A stretch of 64,000 bases of DNA from JBQDBK01 sp052090825 (lineage in GTDB: Bacteria; Bacillota; Clostridia; Tissierellales; Peptoniphilaceae), in the NCBI GenBank assembly GCA_052090825.1, contig JBQDBK010000003.1, forward strand, positions 62,001 through 126,000, in the 5' to 3' direction. The notes beneath the pieces are model-generated. The model ran no database searches. It was not told where the DNA came from and saw only the letters and a program-made list of their open reading frames with translations. Positions 34,811 to 43,260 of this stretch are shown in pieces; position 1 is the stretch's first letter; every line of letters starts with the position of its first letter. Both the position numbers and the translations under genes were made by a program.

Positions 34811-35697
34811 CTTGTAACCTCCACGAATTTATCTGCAATTTTCTTTGATGCGTAGTTTATAATTAGTACCACTGTTAAAAGTACCATTGCTGTAGAATAG
34901 GCTTCTCCAATGTGTAGTCCTTCTGATGATAACATATACATGTGTAATGATAGGGTTCTGGAAGAGGACATTATACTTCTTGGTAATTCAGTTGCTGTTC
35001 CTAGTGTGTATATTAAACAAGCTGTTTCTCCTATTATACGTCCTGTTGCAAGTATAACTCCTGATAATATTCCTGGCATTGCTATTGGAAGAACTACTCT
35101 AAATATGGTCCTAAGTCTTCCAGCTCCTAAGGCAAAACTAGCATGTCTTATTGAGTCGTTTACACTCTTTAGGGATTCTTCTGTAGAGCGAATTATTAGA
35201 GGAAGTATCATTATTGACACTGTGCATACACCCGATAGAATTGAATACCCAAATTTAAGGGCTATACCGAAGAATAACATACCAAACAAACCATATACTA
35301 TTGAAGGTATTCCTTGAAGTGTTTCAGCTGCAAGTCTTATTACTTCTACTATTTTAGAGCCTTTTTTAGCATATTCTACTAGATAGATTGCTGTGAAAAC
35401 TCCTATTGGCGTTGCTAATATGATTGATAGGAAAACAACTATTACTGTTGTAACTATAGCTGGAAACATAGACACGTTATCTGATGTATAGTTTAGAGAA
35501 AACATACTTAGTTTAAAGTGAGGAATTCCCCTTAATATTACATATCCGATTATTATTACTAGGGATCCAAAGGTAAAAATAACTGATAACATACTAACTA
35601 ATCTATAAGCATTTAACATATTTTTAGATTTTAAAAACATGGCAGAAAATAGAACTAACAGAATTATAACTGCCAACAATACAAGTTTAGTTGTCAT
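34807..35697 (-). CDS. pstA: Phosphate ABC transporter permease
   Basis: This 296-residue membrane protein has six predicted helices. The EAA-loop is around SLKSVNDSIRHASFALGAGRLRT, near residue 190, and the AETLQGIPSIVYGLFGMLFF segment is the conserved phosphate-permease feature. The gene overlaps pstC by four bases (ATGA) and pstB by four. With PstC it forms the channel. Ribosome site GGAGTG is within the pstC end. Confidence 0.95.
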   Translation of the reverse strand: MTTKLVLLAVIILLVLFSAMFLKSKNMLNAYRLVSMLSVIFTFGSLVIIIGYVILRGIPHFKLSMFSLNYTSDNVSMFPAIVTTVIVVFLSIILATPIGVFTAIYLVEYAKKGSKIVEVIRLAAETLQGIPSIVYGLFGMLFFGIALKFGYSILSGVCTVSIMILPLIIRSTEESLKSVNDSIRHASFALGAGRLRTIFRVVLPIAMPGILSGVILATGRIIGETACLIYTLGTATELPRSIMSSSRTLSLHMYMLSSEGLHIGEAYSTAMVLLTVVLIINYASKKIADKFVEVTS

Positions 35698-36590
35698 AGT
35701 ATTTCACTCCTCTTTTTAAAGATGAAAAATGACAAGTTTATTATTAGAATAAATATAAAAAGAACACAAGCTGTTGCTATTAGAGCTTCTCTGTGTATTC
35801 CTTCTGCATATCCCATTTCTAGTACTATATTTGTTGTCATTGTTCTAATTCCTTTTAGGATATTAAAGCTTAATCTAGTTTGATTTCCCGCTACTAAAAT
35901 TACAGCCATTGTTTCTCCTATAGCTCTACCTATACCTAGTATTATTCCTGCAAAAATACCTGATCTCGCTGCTGGTAATATTATTTTTAGTGCAGTTCTT
36001 TCATGATTTGCACCTAAAGCTATACTACCTTGATAGTAGGATTCAGGTACTGCTTTTATTGCAGTTTCGGCAATACTTATTATTGTTGGCAAAATCATTA
36101 TTAGAAGTAATATACTAGCTGTGAGCATATTCATACCATTTCCACCGAATAGTTGTTTCATTATTGGCACTATTGCTGTTAAGGCAAAGAAACCATATAC
36201 TATTGAAGGTATTCCTGCCATTAAATTAAGGGCTGGTTTTAAAATTTTATATAATCCCTTTGGACATTCTAGGGCCAAAAATGATGAGGTAAAAACTGCT
36301 ATTGGTATAGCCATAATACTAGCTAGGATTGTTATCATTAAAGATCCCATTATCATTGAAAATATACCATAGGATGCTGGTTTATCTAGCGGCTTCCACT
36401 GAGTATTAAAAATAAAATCCTTTATACCAATTTTAGTAAAAACGGACAAACCTCCATTAAATATGAATAGAGATATTAATATTATAAATATGACAGAAAG
36501 TAAAGCACAGAGTAAGAAAAAGTATTTCATTATTTCTTCTCTGTACTCTGCTGATTTCTGCCTATCTTTTTGATAGTTTTTATTTTCCAT
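35694..36590 (-). CDS. pstC: Phosphate ABC transporter permease
   Basis: This 298-residue membrane protein has six helices. A cytoplasmic N-terminus is followed by a membrane helix (about 22-45) and a periplasmic-side loop (WKPLDKPASYGI), typical of PstC. The EAA loop reads AIKAVPESYYQGSIALGANHERTA. Its start overlaps the pstS stop by 11 bases, with GAGGT as ribosome site within pstS codons (WSEVNGK), implying tight coupling of translation. Confidence 0.95.
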   Translation of the reverse strand: MENKNYQKDRQKSAEYREEIMKYFFLLCALLSVIFIILISLFIFNGGLSVFTKIGIKDFIFNTQWKPLDKPASYGIFSMIMGSLMITILASIMAIPIAVFTSSFLALECPKGLYKILKPALNLMAGIPSIVYGFFALTAIVPIMKQLFGGNGMNMLTASILLLIMILPTIISIAETAIKAVPESYYQGSIALGANHERTALKIILPAARSGIFAGIILGIGRAIGETMAVILVAGNQTRLSFNILKGIRTMTTNIVLEMGYAEGIHREALIATACVLFIFILIINLSFFIFKKRSEIL

Positions 36591-37512
36591 TTACCTCAGA
36601 CCAATCACCTATAGTTCCTTCAAAAATATCTTTAATATTTTCTAGAGTTAAATCTTCTAATGAGCTTTCTTTATTAACTATAACTGCTATACCATCCATT
36701 GCTATTACTTCTTTTTCTATTCCTGTTTCACTATCTTTTAATTCTCTTGATGCCATACCTATTTCTGCTGTTCCTTCTTGAGCTGCTTTAATTCCAGCTG
36801 ATGAACCTGTTGCTTGGATATCTGCTTTGAATTCAGGATTGAATTTTTGGTATCCTTCAACTAATTTTTCCATTAGTGGGGTAACTGATGTTGAACCAGC
36901 TATTGTTATTTGAGCTGATGAACCTGAGCCTTGATAAGCTTCTCCAGTCATTTCTGGAACATATCCTTCTGCTTCAACTATTTTTTGGCCTTCGTCTGTT
37001 TTAATATATTTTAAGAAATCCATAACTTCTTCAGAAACGCCTTCTTTATATAATATATTAAATGGTCTTGCTATTTTATATTCTCCTGATTTAATGTTTT
37101 CTGGTGTTGCTTCTACGCCTTCTACTTTTACTGCTTTAACTGTGTCATTTAAAGATCCTAAAGAAATGTAACCAATTGCTGTATTATCACTTGCTACTGT
37201 TGTCATTACAGCGTCAGTTGAGTTTTGAACTACTGCTTCTTCTGATGTATTGTCTGTTTCTTCTCCAGCATCATTTTTTGCTAGGATTCCTGTTATTTCT
37301 GTGAAGGCTCCTCTTGTTCCTGATCCTTGCTCTCTAGAAATTACATTAATTGTTCCTTCTAATTTATTATCTGCGGTTTCTTCACTTGCTACATTTGTGT
37401 TATTTTTATCTGCATTATTTGCAGCATTATTCCCACAAGCTACTACTGAAAACATCATTGTTCCTACTAAAGCTCCTAGAGCGATTTTCTTTCCTACATT
37501 TTTAAATTCCAT
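36580..37512 (-). CDS. pstS: Phosphate-binding lipoprotein with halves in permuted order
   Basis: This 310-residue lipoprotein (lipobox SVVAC, Cys26) is unmistakably PstS in content but reversed in order. Residues about 51-187 (GTINVISREQGSGTRGAF ... QKIVEAEGYVPEM) correspond to the C-terminal half of normal PstS. Residues about 201-310 (ITIAGSTSVTPLMEKL ... DIFEGTIGDWSEVNGK) correspond to the N-terminal half, and the protein ends exactly at the point where a normal PstS continues into ..VISRE..GSGTR. Both phosphate-loop motifs are present. ATG at 37512 follows AAAGGA; a TTG six codons upstream is less likely. Details are in the findings. Confidence 0.93.
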   Translation of the reverse strand: MEFKNVGKKIALGALVGTMMFSVVACGNNAANNADKNNTNVASEETADNKLEGTINVISREQGSGTRGAFTEITGILAKNDAGEETDNTSEEAVVQNSTDAVMTTVASDNTAIGYISLGSLNDTVKAVKVEGVEATPENIKSGEYKIARPFNILYKEGVSEEVMDFLKYIKTDEGQKIVEAEGYVPEMTGEAYQGSGSSAQITIAGSTSVTPLMEKLVEGYQKFNPEFKADIQATGSSAGIKAAQEGTAEIGMASRELKDSETGIEKEVIAMDGIAVIVNKESSLEDLTLENIKDIFEGTIGDWSEVNGK

Positions 37513-37556
37513 TGATTTCCATCCTTTCAATTTTTACAATTTTTTAAGTCATCTGT

Positions 37557-37610
37557 ATTATATAAATGAATTGTAAATTAAAAAGCTTGTAATTGTAAAA
37601 TTGAGGTAAA
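37557..37610 (-). promoter_or_regulatory. Putative Pho box and -10 of the pst operon
   Basis: On the minus strand TTTACC (37605-37610), TTTACA (37594-37599) and TTTACA (37572-37577) are spaced at multiples of 11 bases. This is the layout of PhoP/PhoB direct repeats in Firmicutes (TT-A-A/C-A every 11 bp); the repeat at 37583-37588 is degenerate. A TATAAT (37557-37562) follows nine bases after the last repeat, with no good -35, as expected for an activated promoter. Confidence 0.55.
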
Positions 37611-37665
37611 ATAATTTACAATTGATATTTTTTATTATGTTATAATTATTTTGATTGGAGGTTTT

Positions 37666-38685
37666 ATGAAAAATTTTTTAGTTAGGAAAAATATAAATAT
37701 AAGCTTAAAGGCTTATTTTGTTGACGCTCTTGGGGCTATGGCTTATGGTTTATTTGCTTCACTTCTCGTAGGTACAATACTTAATACTATAGGTAGTGAA
37801 TTTAATATAGCATTTCTTAGTGAGACTATTTGGCCTTTAGCCCAAAAGGCAACTGGTCCAGCTATTGCTGTTTCAATAGCTTATGCTCTTAAGGCTCCTC
37901 AACTTGTTTTGTTCTCTAGTGCTGTTGTCGGAGTTGGAGGTTATGAACTTGGTGGCCCAATTGGAGTTTTTATATCTAGTATATTTGCTGTTGAGTTCGG
38001 TAAGTTAGTATCTCAGGAAACTAAAATTGATATTGTTATAACACCTATTGTTACAGTTTTAATCGGTATGATAATTGCCACTTTTATAGGTCCATATATT
38101 CAATATTTTATGGAGAGTCTTGGAAGACTTATTATCATTAGTACAAATCAACAACCTTTTGTAATGGGAATTTTAGTAGCAACTCTTGTTGGTATTGCTC
38201 TTACTCTTCCTATATCTTCTGCTGCCATTTGCATGATGTTATCTTTGTCTGGGCTTGCTGGTGGTGCAGCTACTGTTGGTTGCTCTGCTCAAATGATTGG
38301 CTTTGCTGTTATATCTTTTAGGGACAATGGTCTTGATGGTTTAATTGCACAAGGACTTGGAACTAGTATGCTACAAATGCCTAATATTATTAAAAATTCA
38401 AAAATTTGGATACCACCTATTCTTAGTTCTGCTATTTTAGGTCCTGTATCTACTTTAATTTTTAAAATGGAAAATACTCCTCTTGGTTCTGGTATGGGAA
38501 CTAGTGGACTTGTTGGACAAATTGGAACTTATAACTCAATGAAGGGTATTTATTCTTCTAGTAATTTAATGCTTATAATTATTTTATTACATTTTATTCT
38601 ACCTGCACTTTTATCTTATACTTTTTATTATTTTATGAGGAAAAAAGGTCTAATTAAAGATGGAGATATGACTTTAAAAAAATAG
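37666..38685 (+). CDS. PTS EIIC-like membrane protein (PF13303 type)
   Basis: This 339-residue membrane protein has 8-9 hydrophobic segments, starting MKNFLVRKNINISLKAYFVDALGAM. Conserved Gly-rich loops include GVGGYELGGPIGVF and PLGSGMGTSGLVGQIGTY. It matches the Phosphotransferase system EIIC family PF13303, whose substrate is unknown and which lacks attached EIIA or EIIB. I chose ATG at 37666 behind TTGGAGG; a TTG 15 bases earlier lies on the ribosome site. No EIIB gene is adjacent, so it may be a transporter working without a classical PTS. It diverges from the pst operon. Confidence 0.85.
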   Translation: MKNFLVRKNINISLKAYFVDALGAMAYGLFASLLVGTILNTIGSEFNIAFLSETIWPLAQKATGPAIAVSIAYALKAPQLVLFSSAVVGVGGYELGGPIGVFISSIFAVEFGKLVSQETKIDIVITPIVTVLIGMIIATFIGPYIQYFMESLGRLIIISTNQQPFVMGILVATLVGIALTLPISSAAICMMLSLSGLAGGAATVGCSAQMIGFAVISFRDNGLDGLIAQGLGTSMLQMPNIIKNSKIWIPPILSSAILGPVSTLIFKMENTPLGSGMGTSGLVGQIGTYNSMKGIYSSSNLMLIIILLHFILPALLSYTFYYFMRKKGLIKDGDMTLKK

Positions 38686-38766
38686 TTATGGTTTATTTAA
38701 AATGACCCCAAAGGCTGAACCTAGAAATTCAACTTTTGGGGTCAGTACAACTCCATAACTATTTTT
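38678..38766. terminator. Nested inverted repeat after the EIIC-like gene
   Basis: An outer 14-bp perfect stem (38678-38691 with 38753-38766) encloses an inner 10-bp stem TGACCCCAAA/TTTGGGGTCA (38703-38712, 38735-38744). The EIIC stop TAG (38683-38685) lies in the outer stem. Both gene ends converge here, so it may be a bidirectional terminator, but the two-level structure is unusual. Confidence 0.65.
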
Positions 38767-38771
38767 ATTTA

Positions 38772-40190
38772 TTACATATTCTTTAAAGTTTTTACCATAT
38801 GGTCTACTGCTTCTGGAACTTTATCTGATATTAAAGAGATTCCATTATTTATAAAATGGTTTCCTATTACAAGCTCTCCGTGAGCCTTAAAATTAGGCAT
38901 TGTTCCAAACTTTTGCGATATTACACTAAAACTAGGATACTTAATTTTTATTCCTCCTAATTCTTCATTATCTATCAACCTATCTTCATATAATTTCCTA
39001 ATTAATCTAGACGTATCATTTTCATAAGCTAATTTTTCTAGATTCATACTTGGACCTGTGGCATTTATAATTATATCTGCCTTTAGACTTTTTTCCTTAG
39101 TTGTTATTATAAATTGTTCATAGAATTTTATATCTTTAATATCTGAATATATTCTTAGCTTATCTTTTTCTAATAAGTCCATGATTTTTAAGGTATTTTC
39201 TTTTGGCATCGGACTTTGCCATATTAGGTAAAGAGTCTTATAATTCTTCATGAATTCTAGTCTATCTGACATAGAAAGTTTTTCCCAAACATCTGGATAC
39301 TTATATTTGTTTTTTAAAATAATTTCTTGTAATATTCCTAACTCTTCTAAATGATCTAATTCAAATTTAAATCCGTCATATACTGACATGCTTAATAATT
39401 CTTTAAACATATTAAATGAAATTTTATAATTTAAAGCATCTTTTTTTATTGCTTCTATTATAGCTTCTAAGCTTGGTTTTTCTTTTGCAATTTCTATGTC
39501 TAAGTTAGGAGTTTTTACTTGTGCTTTTTTACCTCTGACTAAAGGAAATAGACCATTTCTTGAAATAGTTTTTATTATTCCCTTATAGTTATATTTATAT
39601 AGAAAAACTATTATATCTACTGCTGATAGTCCTGATCCTATTATTCCTAATCTTTGAGTATTTAACAACCTATCCTTTTTATCTATTAAAGGATAGGGAG
39701 TTTCTATAAAATTTTTACTATTTTTAAGGCCATAGTGGTCTTTTAATGGTAATTGACCTATGCATAGGTGGATACCATCTACTAGATAAGAATTTTCTTT
39801 TGTTTTTATTTTAAATTTATTATCTTTTTTTTCTATATCTTCTACTAGTTCATTGTAAAATTTGACATTTTCCTTCTTTATATATTTATTAAAAACATCT
39901 AAGGCGTATTGTCCAAATTGAGTTCTTGAAGTAAACTCTCTATCTAGAGAGACTGGATCATTATCCTTTAACCAACTTATATATCCATCAAATTTCCCAT
40001 CTAAACTCATCCTATTTTGTCTTTGATTTAAAAGTAGGGCTTGGTCATCTTCTATAAAGGGTAAGCCTCTTCCGGCATGGTCTTCTCTATCAAAAATTAA
40101 AATTTCTATATTTTCGTTTTTTTTATTTTCACAATAATATCTTAATACATTTATCCCCGCTATTCCAGCTCCAATAATTGCTATTTTCAT
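38772..40190 (-). CDS. FAD/NAD(P)-binding protein (NAD_binding_9 type)
   Basis: This 472-residue protein begins with the Rossmann motif IIGAGIAGINVLRYY. Near residue 182 a second GxGxxG (LGIIGSGLSAVDIIVFLYKY) appears. The FDREDHAGRGLPF segment is characteristic of the PF13454 family of FAD/NAD(P)-binding proteins, which includes SidA/IucD-like oxygenase relatives and YdhS-like proteins. No catalytic partner is adjacent. The reaction is unknown; it is a cytoplasmic flavoprotein. It is transcribed toward the EIIC gene. Confidence 0.8.
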   Translation of the reverse strand: MKIAIIGAGIAGINVLRYYCENKKNENIEILIFDREDHAGRGLPFIEDDQALLLNQRQNRMSLDGKFDGYISWLKDNDPVSLDREFTSRTQFGQYALDVFNKYIKKENVKFYNELVEDIEKKDNKFKIKTKENSYLVDGIHLCIGQLPLKDHYGLKNSKNFIETPYPLIDKKDRLLNTQRLGIIGSGLSAVDIIVFLYKYNYKGIIKTISRNGLFPLVRGKKAQVKTPNLDIEIAKEKPSLEAIIEAIKKDALNYKISFNMFKELLSMSVYDGFKFELDHLEELGILQEIILKNKYKYPDVWEKLSMSDRLEFMKNYKTLYLIWQSPMPKENTLKIMDLLEKDKLRIYSDIKDIKFYEQFIITTKEKSLKADIIINATGPSMNLEKLAYENDTSRLIRKLYEDRLIDNEELGGIKIKYPSFSVISQKFGTMPNFKAHGELVIGNHFINNGISLISDKVPEAVDHMVKTLKNM

Positions 40191-40452
40191 AATACACCTT
40201 CTTATTTTTATAATGTATATTTCTAATTACATTATAAATTATATATTCTTTTTTAATATTACTCAAGTATTATTAGAATATGGGTATATTCTTTAGATGC
40301 TTACTTTGAATTATTATATATATATGTAAAAACACTATTTTAAAATAAATTTATGGAATGAAATAAATTTTAAAATTAATAATATCTTTAAAAATAAAAA
40401 TAATTACATTAAACTAGCTTTGTTTTCAAAAATACTCTATTTGCTGTCCTTA
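40191..40452. other. AT-rich spacer before the end of the ribosomal operon
   Basis: About 260 bases with runs of A/T and no supportable gene or structured element; it contains the start region of the FAD-protein gene transcript. Confidence 0.5.
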
Positions 40453-40500
40453 TTAATTAAAAAAAAAGAAATCCTAATGGATTTCTTTTTTTTTAATTAA
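40453..40500. terminator. 22-bp perfect hairpin ending the ribosomal operon
   Basis: Arms 40453-40474 and 40479-40500, with a TAAT loop and nine-base T tracts. The rplQ stop (40497-40499) lies inside the stem. Confidence 0.92.
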
Positions 40501-40838
40501 ACTAATTCAATTATTGCTTCTTCTGCTCCGTCACCACGACGATTTCCTAGTTTTAAAATTCTAGTATATCCACCGTTTCTTGATTCATAATTTGGTGCAA
40601 TTTCAGTAAAAAGTTTTGTCACTACATCTTCATCATAAATATATGATAATGCTTGTCTTCTTGCATGAAGATCTCCGCGTTTTCCTAGAGTGATCATCTT
40701 TTCAGCCATTCTTTTTGTTTCTTTAGCTCTTGTTACTGTTGTTGTCATTTTTCCATCTCTTAATAGAGAGGTAACAAGATTTCTTAACATGGCTTTTCTA
40801 TGAGCAGTTGGGCGACCAAGCTTTCTTAACTTTGCCAT
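40497..40838 (-). CDS. rplQ: 50S ribosomal protein L17
   Basis: 113 residues, starting MAKLRKLGRPTAHRKAMLRNL, with typical TVTRAKETKRMAEKMIT. It lines the exit-tunnel region of the large subunit. It is the last gene of the S10-spc-alpha cluster, 12 bases after rpoA. It ends normally (EEAIIELV) and its stop codon is in the terminator stem. Confidence 0.97.
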   Translation of the reverse strand: MAKLRKLGRPTAHRKAMLRNLVTSLLRDGKMTTTVTRAKETKRMAEKMITLGKRGDLHARRQALSYIYDEDVVTKLFTEIAPNYESRNGGYTRILKLGNRRGDGAEEAIIELV

Positions 40839-40850
40839 TTTGACCCTCCT

Positions 40851-41798
40851 TTATTCCTCTTCTTTTTTCAATCCTAAGCCTAATTCAGCTAATTTATGTT
40901 CAACTTCTTCTAATGATTTTCTTCCAAGATTTCGTACTTTCATCATGTCATCTTCAGTCTTTTCTGTAAGTTGTTCTACAGTGTTTATATTTGCACGTTT
41001 TAAACAGTTAAATGATCTTACAGAAAGGTCTAATTCTTCTACTGTCATTTCTAATACTTTTTCTTTTTGATCTTCTTCTTTTTCCACCATAATATTTACT
41101 TCGCTTACATGTTCTGTAAGTCCTATAAATAGGTCTAAATGTTCTGTTAATACTTTAGCCGCTAAAGAAGTTGCTTCATCAGCTTTCATAGAACCATCAG
41201 TAGTAACCTCAAGTATAAGTCTATCATAATCAATTTTTTGACCTACTCTTGTGTTTTCTACTTTCCAATTTACCTTCTTAATAGGTGTGTAATTAGAGTC
41301 TATTGGTATTACCCCAATTTCAGTAATTGATTCCTTTTTAAGTTCTGAAGGTTCATACCCTCTACCTTTTTCAATAGTCAATTCCATATAGACGTCTGCA
41401 TCATTATTTAGTGTTGCTATATGATGATCTTCATTTATTATCTCTACTTCTGGTCCAGCTATTATATCTGATGCTTTGATTTCTCCAGCACCTTTTTTTT
41501 CAATAATAACTTTGACAGGTTGCTCTTCATTGTATCGCAATACTAAAGATTTTATATTCAAGATTATTTGAGGAACATCTTCTAAAACACCAGGAATAGT
41601 TGCAAATTCATGTTCTACTCCCCTAATATTTATCATTGAAACTGCTGCTCCTGGAAGAGATGACAAAAGTACTCTTCTTAATGAGTTTCCTATTGTTATT
41701 CCAAAGCCATTTTCAAGCGGTTCAACAACAAATTTCCCATACTTACCAGACTCGTCTAATTCAACTATCTCAATGTTCGGCTTTTCAATTTCTATCAT
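40851..41798 (-). CDS. rpoA: RNA polymerase alpha subunit
   Basis: 315 residues. The N-terminal assembly domain has KFVVEPLENGFGITIGNSLRRVLLSSLPGAAV (near 23-54). A flexible linker around 228-248 is followed by the C-terminal DNA- and activator-binding domain (LDLSVRSFNCLKRANINTVEQL). It directs assembly of the polymerase core. It follows rpsK directly; in many Clostridia rpsD lies between them, and here it is absent. Confidence 0.98.
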   Translation of the reverse strand: MIEIEKPNIEIVELDESGKYGKFVVEPLENGFGITIGNSLRRVLLSSLPGAAVSMINIRGVEHEFATIPGVLEDVPQIILNIKSLVLRYNEEQPVKVIIEKKGAGEIKASDIIAGPEVEIINEDHHIATLNNDADVYMELTIEKGRGYEPSELKKESITEIGVIPIDSNYTPIKKVNWKVENTRVGQKIDYDRLILEVTTDGSMKADEATSLAAKVLTEHLDLFIGLTEHVSEVNIMVEKEEDQKEKVLEMTVEELDLSVRSFNCLKRANINTVEQLTEKTEDDMMKVRNLGRKSLEEVEHKLAELGLGLKKEEE

Positions 41799-41837
41799 GA
41801 CTTACCCTCCTTTATGGGTTAATAGGAGCGTAAATTA

Positions 41838-42233
41838 TTAAACTCTCCTACGCTTAGGTGGTCTACATCCATTATGTGGAATTGGTGTTACGTCTTTGAT
41901 CATAGTTACTTCAAGTCCTGAAGCTTGTAGTGCTCTAATAGCAGCTTCTCTTCCTGAACCAGGACCTTTTACATATACTTCTACTGATTTTAATCCGTGT
42001 TCTTTAGCTTTGCTTGATGCAGTTTCTGCAGCTTCTTGTGCTGCAAAAGGTGTAGACTTTCTTGAACCTCTAAATCCAAGTTGTCCAGCACTAGCCCAAG
42101 AAATAACATTACCGCTCATATCTGTTAGAGTTACCATTGTATTGTTAAAAGTTGAAGCTATGTGAGCTTGTCCTTTCTCAATATTTTTACGTTCTCTTTT
42201 TCTAACACGTGTTGTTTTTTGTTTCTTAGCCAT
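41838..42233 (-). CDS. rpsK: 30S ribosomal protein S11
   Basis: 131 residues. Lysine/arginine-rich N-terminus, then GQAHIASTFNNTMVTLTD, and the conserved end DVTPIPHNGCRPPKRRRV. It forms the platform of the small subunit near the mRNA exit. Located 11 bases after rpsM. Confidence 0.98.
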   Translation of the reverse strand: MAKKQKTTRVRKRERKNIEKGQAHIASTFNNTMVTLTDMSGNVISWASAGQLGFRGSRKSTPFAAQEAAETASSKAKEHGLKSVEVYVKGPGSGREAAIRALQASGLEVTMIKDVTPIPHNGCRPPKRRRV

Positions 42234-42244
42234 GTCTACCCCCC

Positions 42245-42607
42245 TTACTTCTTCTTAGATACTAATTTTTTAGGACCTTTTCTAGTTCTAGCATTAGTTT
42301 TAGTTTTTTGACCTCTTACTGGAAGTCCTTTTTTGTGTCTTACTCCTCTGTAGCAGTTGATTTCTTTAAGTCTTTTAATGTCCATTCCTATTTGACGACG
42401 TAAATCTCCTTCTACATTGTATTTATCTATTTCTTCTCTTATACGAGCAAGTTCAGCTTCTGATAAGTCTTTAACTCTTGTATCAAAGTTTACATCAGAT
42501 TTCTTTAGAATCTCTTGAGATCTACTTTTGCCGACTCCATAGATATAAGTAAGACCAATTTCAACGCGTTTTTCTCTGGGTAAGTCAATACCAGCAATTC
42601 TTGCCAT
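42245..42607 (-). CDS. rpsM: 30S ribosomal protein S13
   Basis: 120 residues, MARIAGIDLPREKRVEIGLTYIYG at the start and RTRKGPKKLVSKKK at the end. It sits in the head of the small subunit and contacts tRNA and the bridge to the large subunit. It follows rpmJ by 12 bases. Confidence 0.98.
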   Translation of the reverse strand: MARIAGIDLPREKRVEIGLTYIYGVGKSRSQEILKKSDVNFDTRVKDLSEAELARIREEIDKYNVEGDLRRQIGMDIKRLKEINCYRGVRHKKGLPVRGQKTKTNARTRKGPKKLVSKKK

Positions 42608-42619
42608 TAATAAGCCTCC

Positions 42620-42733
42620 TTATCCTTGTCTTTGTTTATGCTTTGGATTTTCACAAATAATCATTACTCGGCCATTTCTTTTTATAATCTTACATTTCTC
42701 GCACATCTTTTTTACAGATGGTCTAACTTTCAT
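42620..42733 (-). CDS. rpmJ: 50S ribosomal protein L36
   Basis: 37 residues: MKVRPSVKKMCEKCKIIKRN, then GRVMIICENPKHKQRQG. It has the zinc-ribbon ligands C-x2-C, a third Cys and His (C+ form). Located between infA and rpsM as in most Firmicutes. It has a strong GGAGGG site. It is shorter than typical gene-finding cut-offs. Confidence 0.97.
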   Translation of the reverse strand: MKVRPSVKKMCEKCKIIKRNGRVMIICENPKHKQRQG

Positions 42734-42763
42734 TATATCCCTCCTAAGTTTAGGACTAATTAT

Positions 42764-42982
42764 CTATTTCTTCCTCCAAGTGATTCTTCCCCTACTTAAA
42801 TCATAAGGTGATAACTCTACAGTTACTTTATCTCCTGGAAGTATACGTATATAATTCATTCTAAGCTTTCCAGAAATATGGGCTAGTATAATATGTCCAT
42901 TTTCTAGTTCTACTTTAAAGTTAGTATTAGGAAGAGCATCTACTACTGTTCCTTCAACTTCTATTACATCTTCTTTGGCCAT
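42764..42982 (-). CDS. infA: Translation initiation factor IF-1
   Basis: 72 residues, a single S1-like OB fold: MAKEDVIEVEGTVVDALPNT, with ISGKLRMNYIRILPGDKVTVE. It occupies the A site during initiation. In this cluster it lies between the KOW protein and rpmJ; map, usually just before it in Clostridia, is missing. Confidence 0.98.
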   Translation of the reverse strand: MAKEDVIEVEGTVVDALPNTNFKVELENGHIILAHISGKLRMNYIRILPGDKVTVELSPYDLSRGRITWRKK

Positions 42983-43002
42983 TACAAGGTTCCTCCTTTT
43001 AC

Positions 43003-43257
43003 TTAACTATAATTATTAAGAGCTTTTCTTATATATGCATCGTTTAAATTTTCTACATTTAAATCTATACAATCTTTATATAAAGCTAAATGTTTTATCT
43101 TCTTCTTCTTGGGATTTGCAAGTTTCCTTGTTTTTCCATTTACAATATATACAAAGCTCTCATCTATTACTTTATTAATTAAGAATACCTCTCCGGCGTC
43201 TCTGCCGGCCATAGATTTAACAACTAGACCAACTTTTATAGTAAAAGTTTTGTCCAT
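43003..43257 (-). CDS. KOW-domain RNA-binding protein (L14e-like)
   Basis: This 84-residue protein has a KOW motif near VGLVVKSMAGRDAGEVFLI, with a basic NPKKKKIKHLALY segment after it. It matches the small KOW-domain proteins (COG2163) found between adk/map and infA in clostridial ribosomal clusters. It probably binds ribosomal RNA; its role is not established. It follows adk by three bases. Confidence 0.9.
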   Translation of the reverse strand: MDKTFTIKVGLVVKSMAGRDAGEVFLINKVIDESFVYIVNGKTRKLANPKKKKIKHLALYKDCIDLNVENLNDAYIRKALNNYS

Positions 43258-43260
43258 ATT

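Noticed and set aside
36580..37512. PstS read as a simple truncated or fused protein
   Set aside because: Each half occurs once and is complete at its boundary; the order alone is changed, which fits permutation better than truncation.
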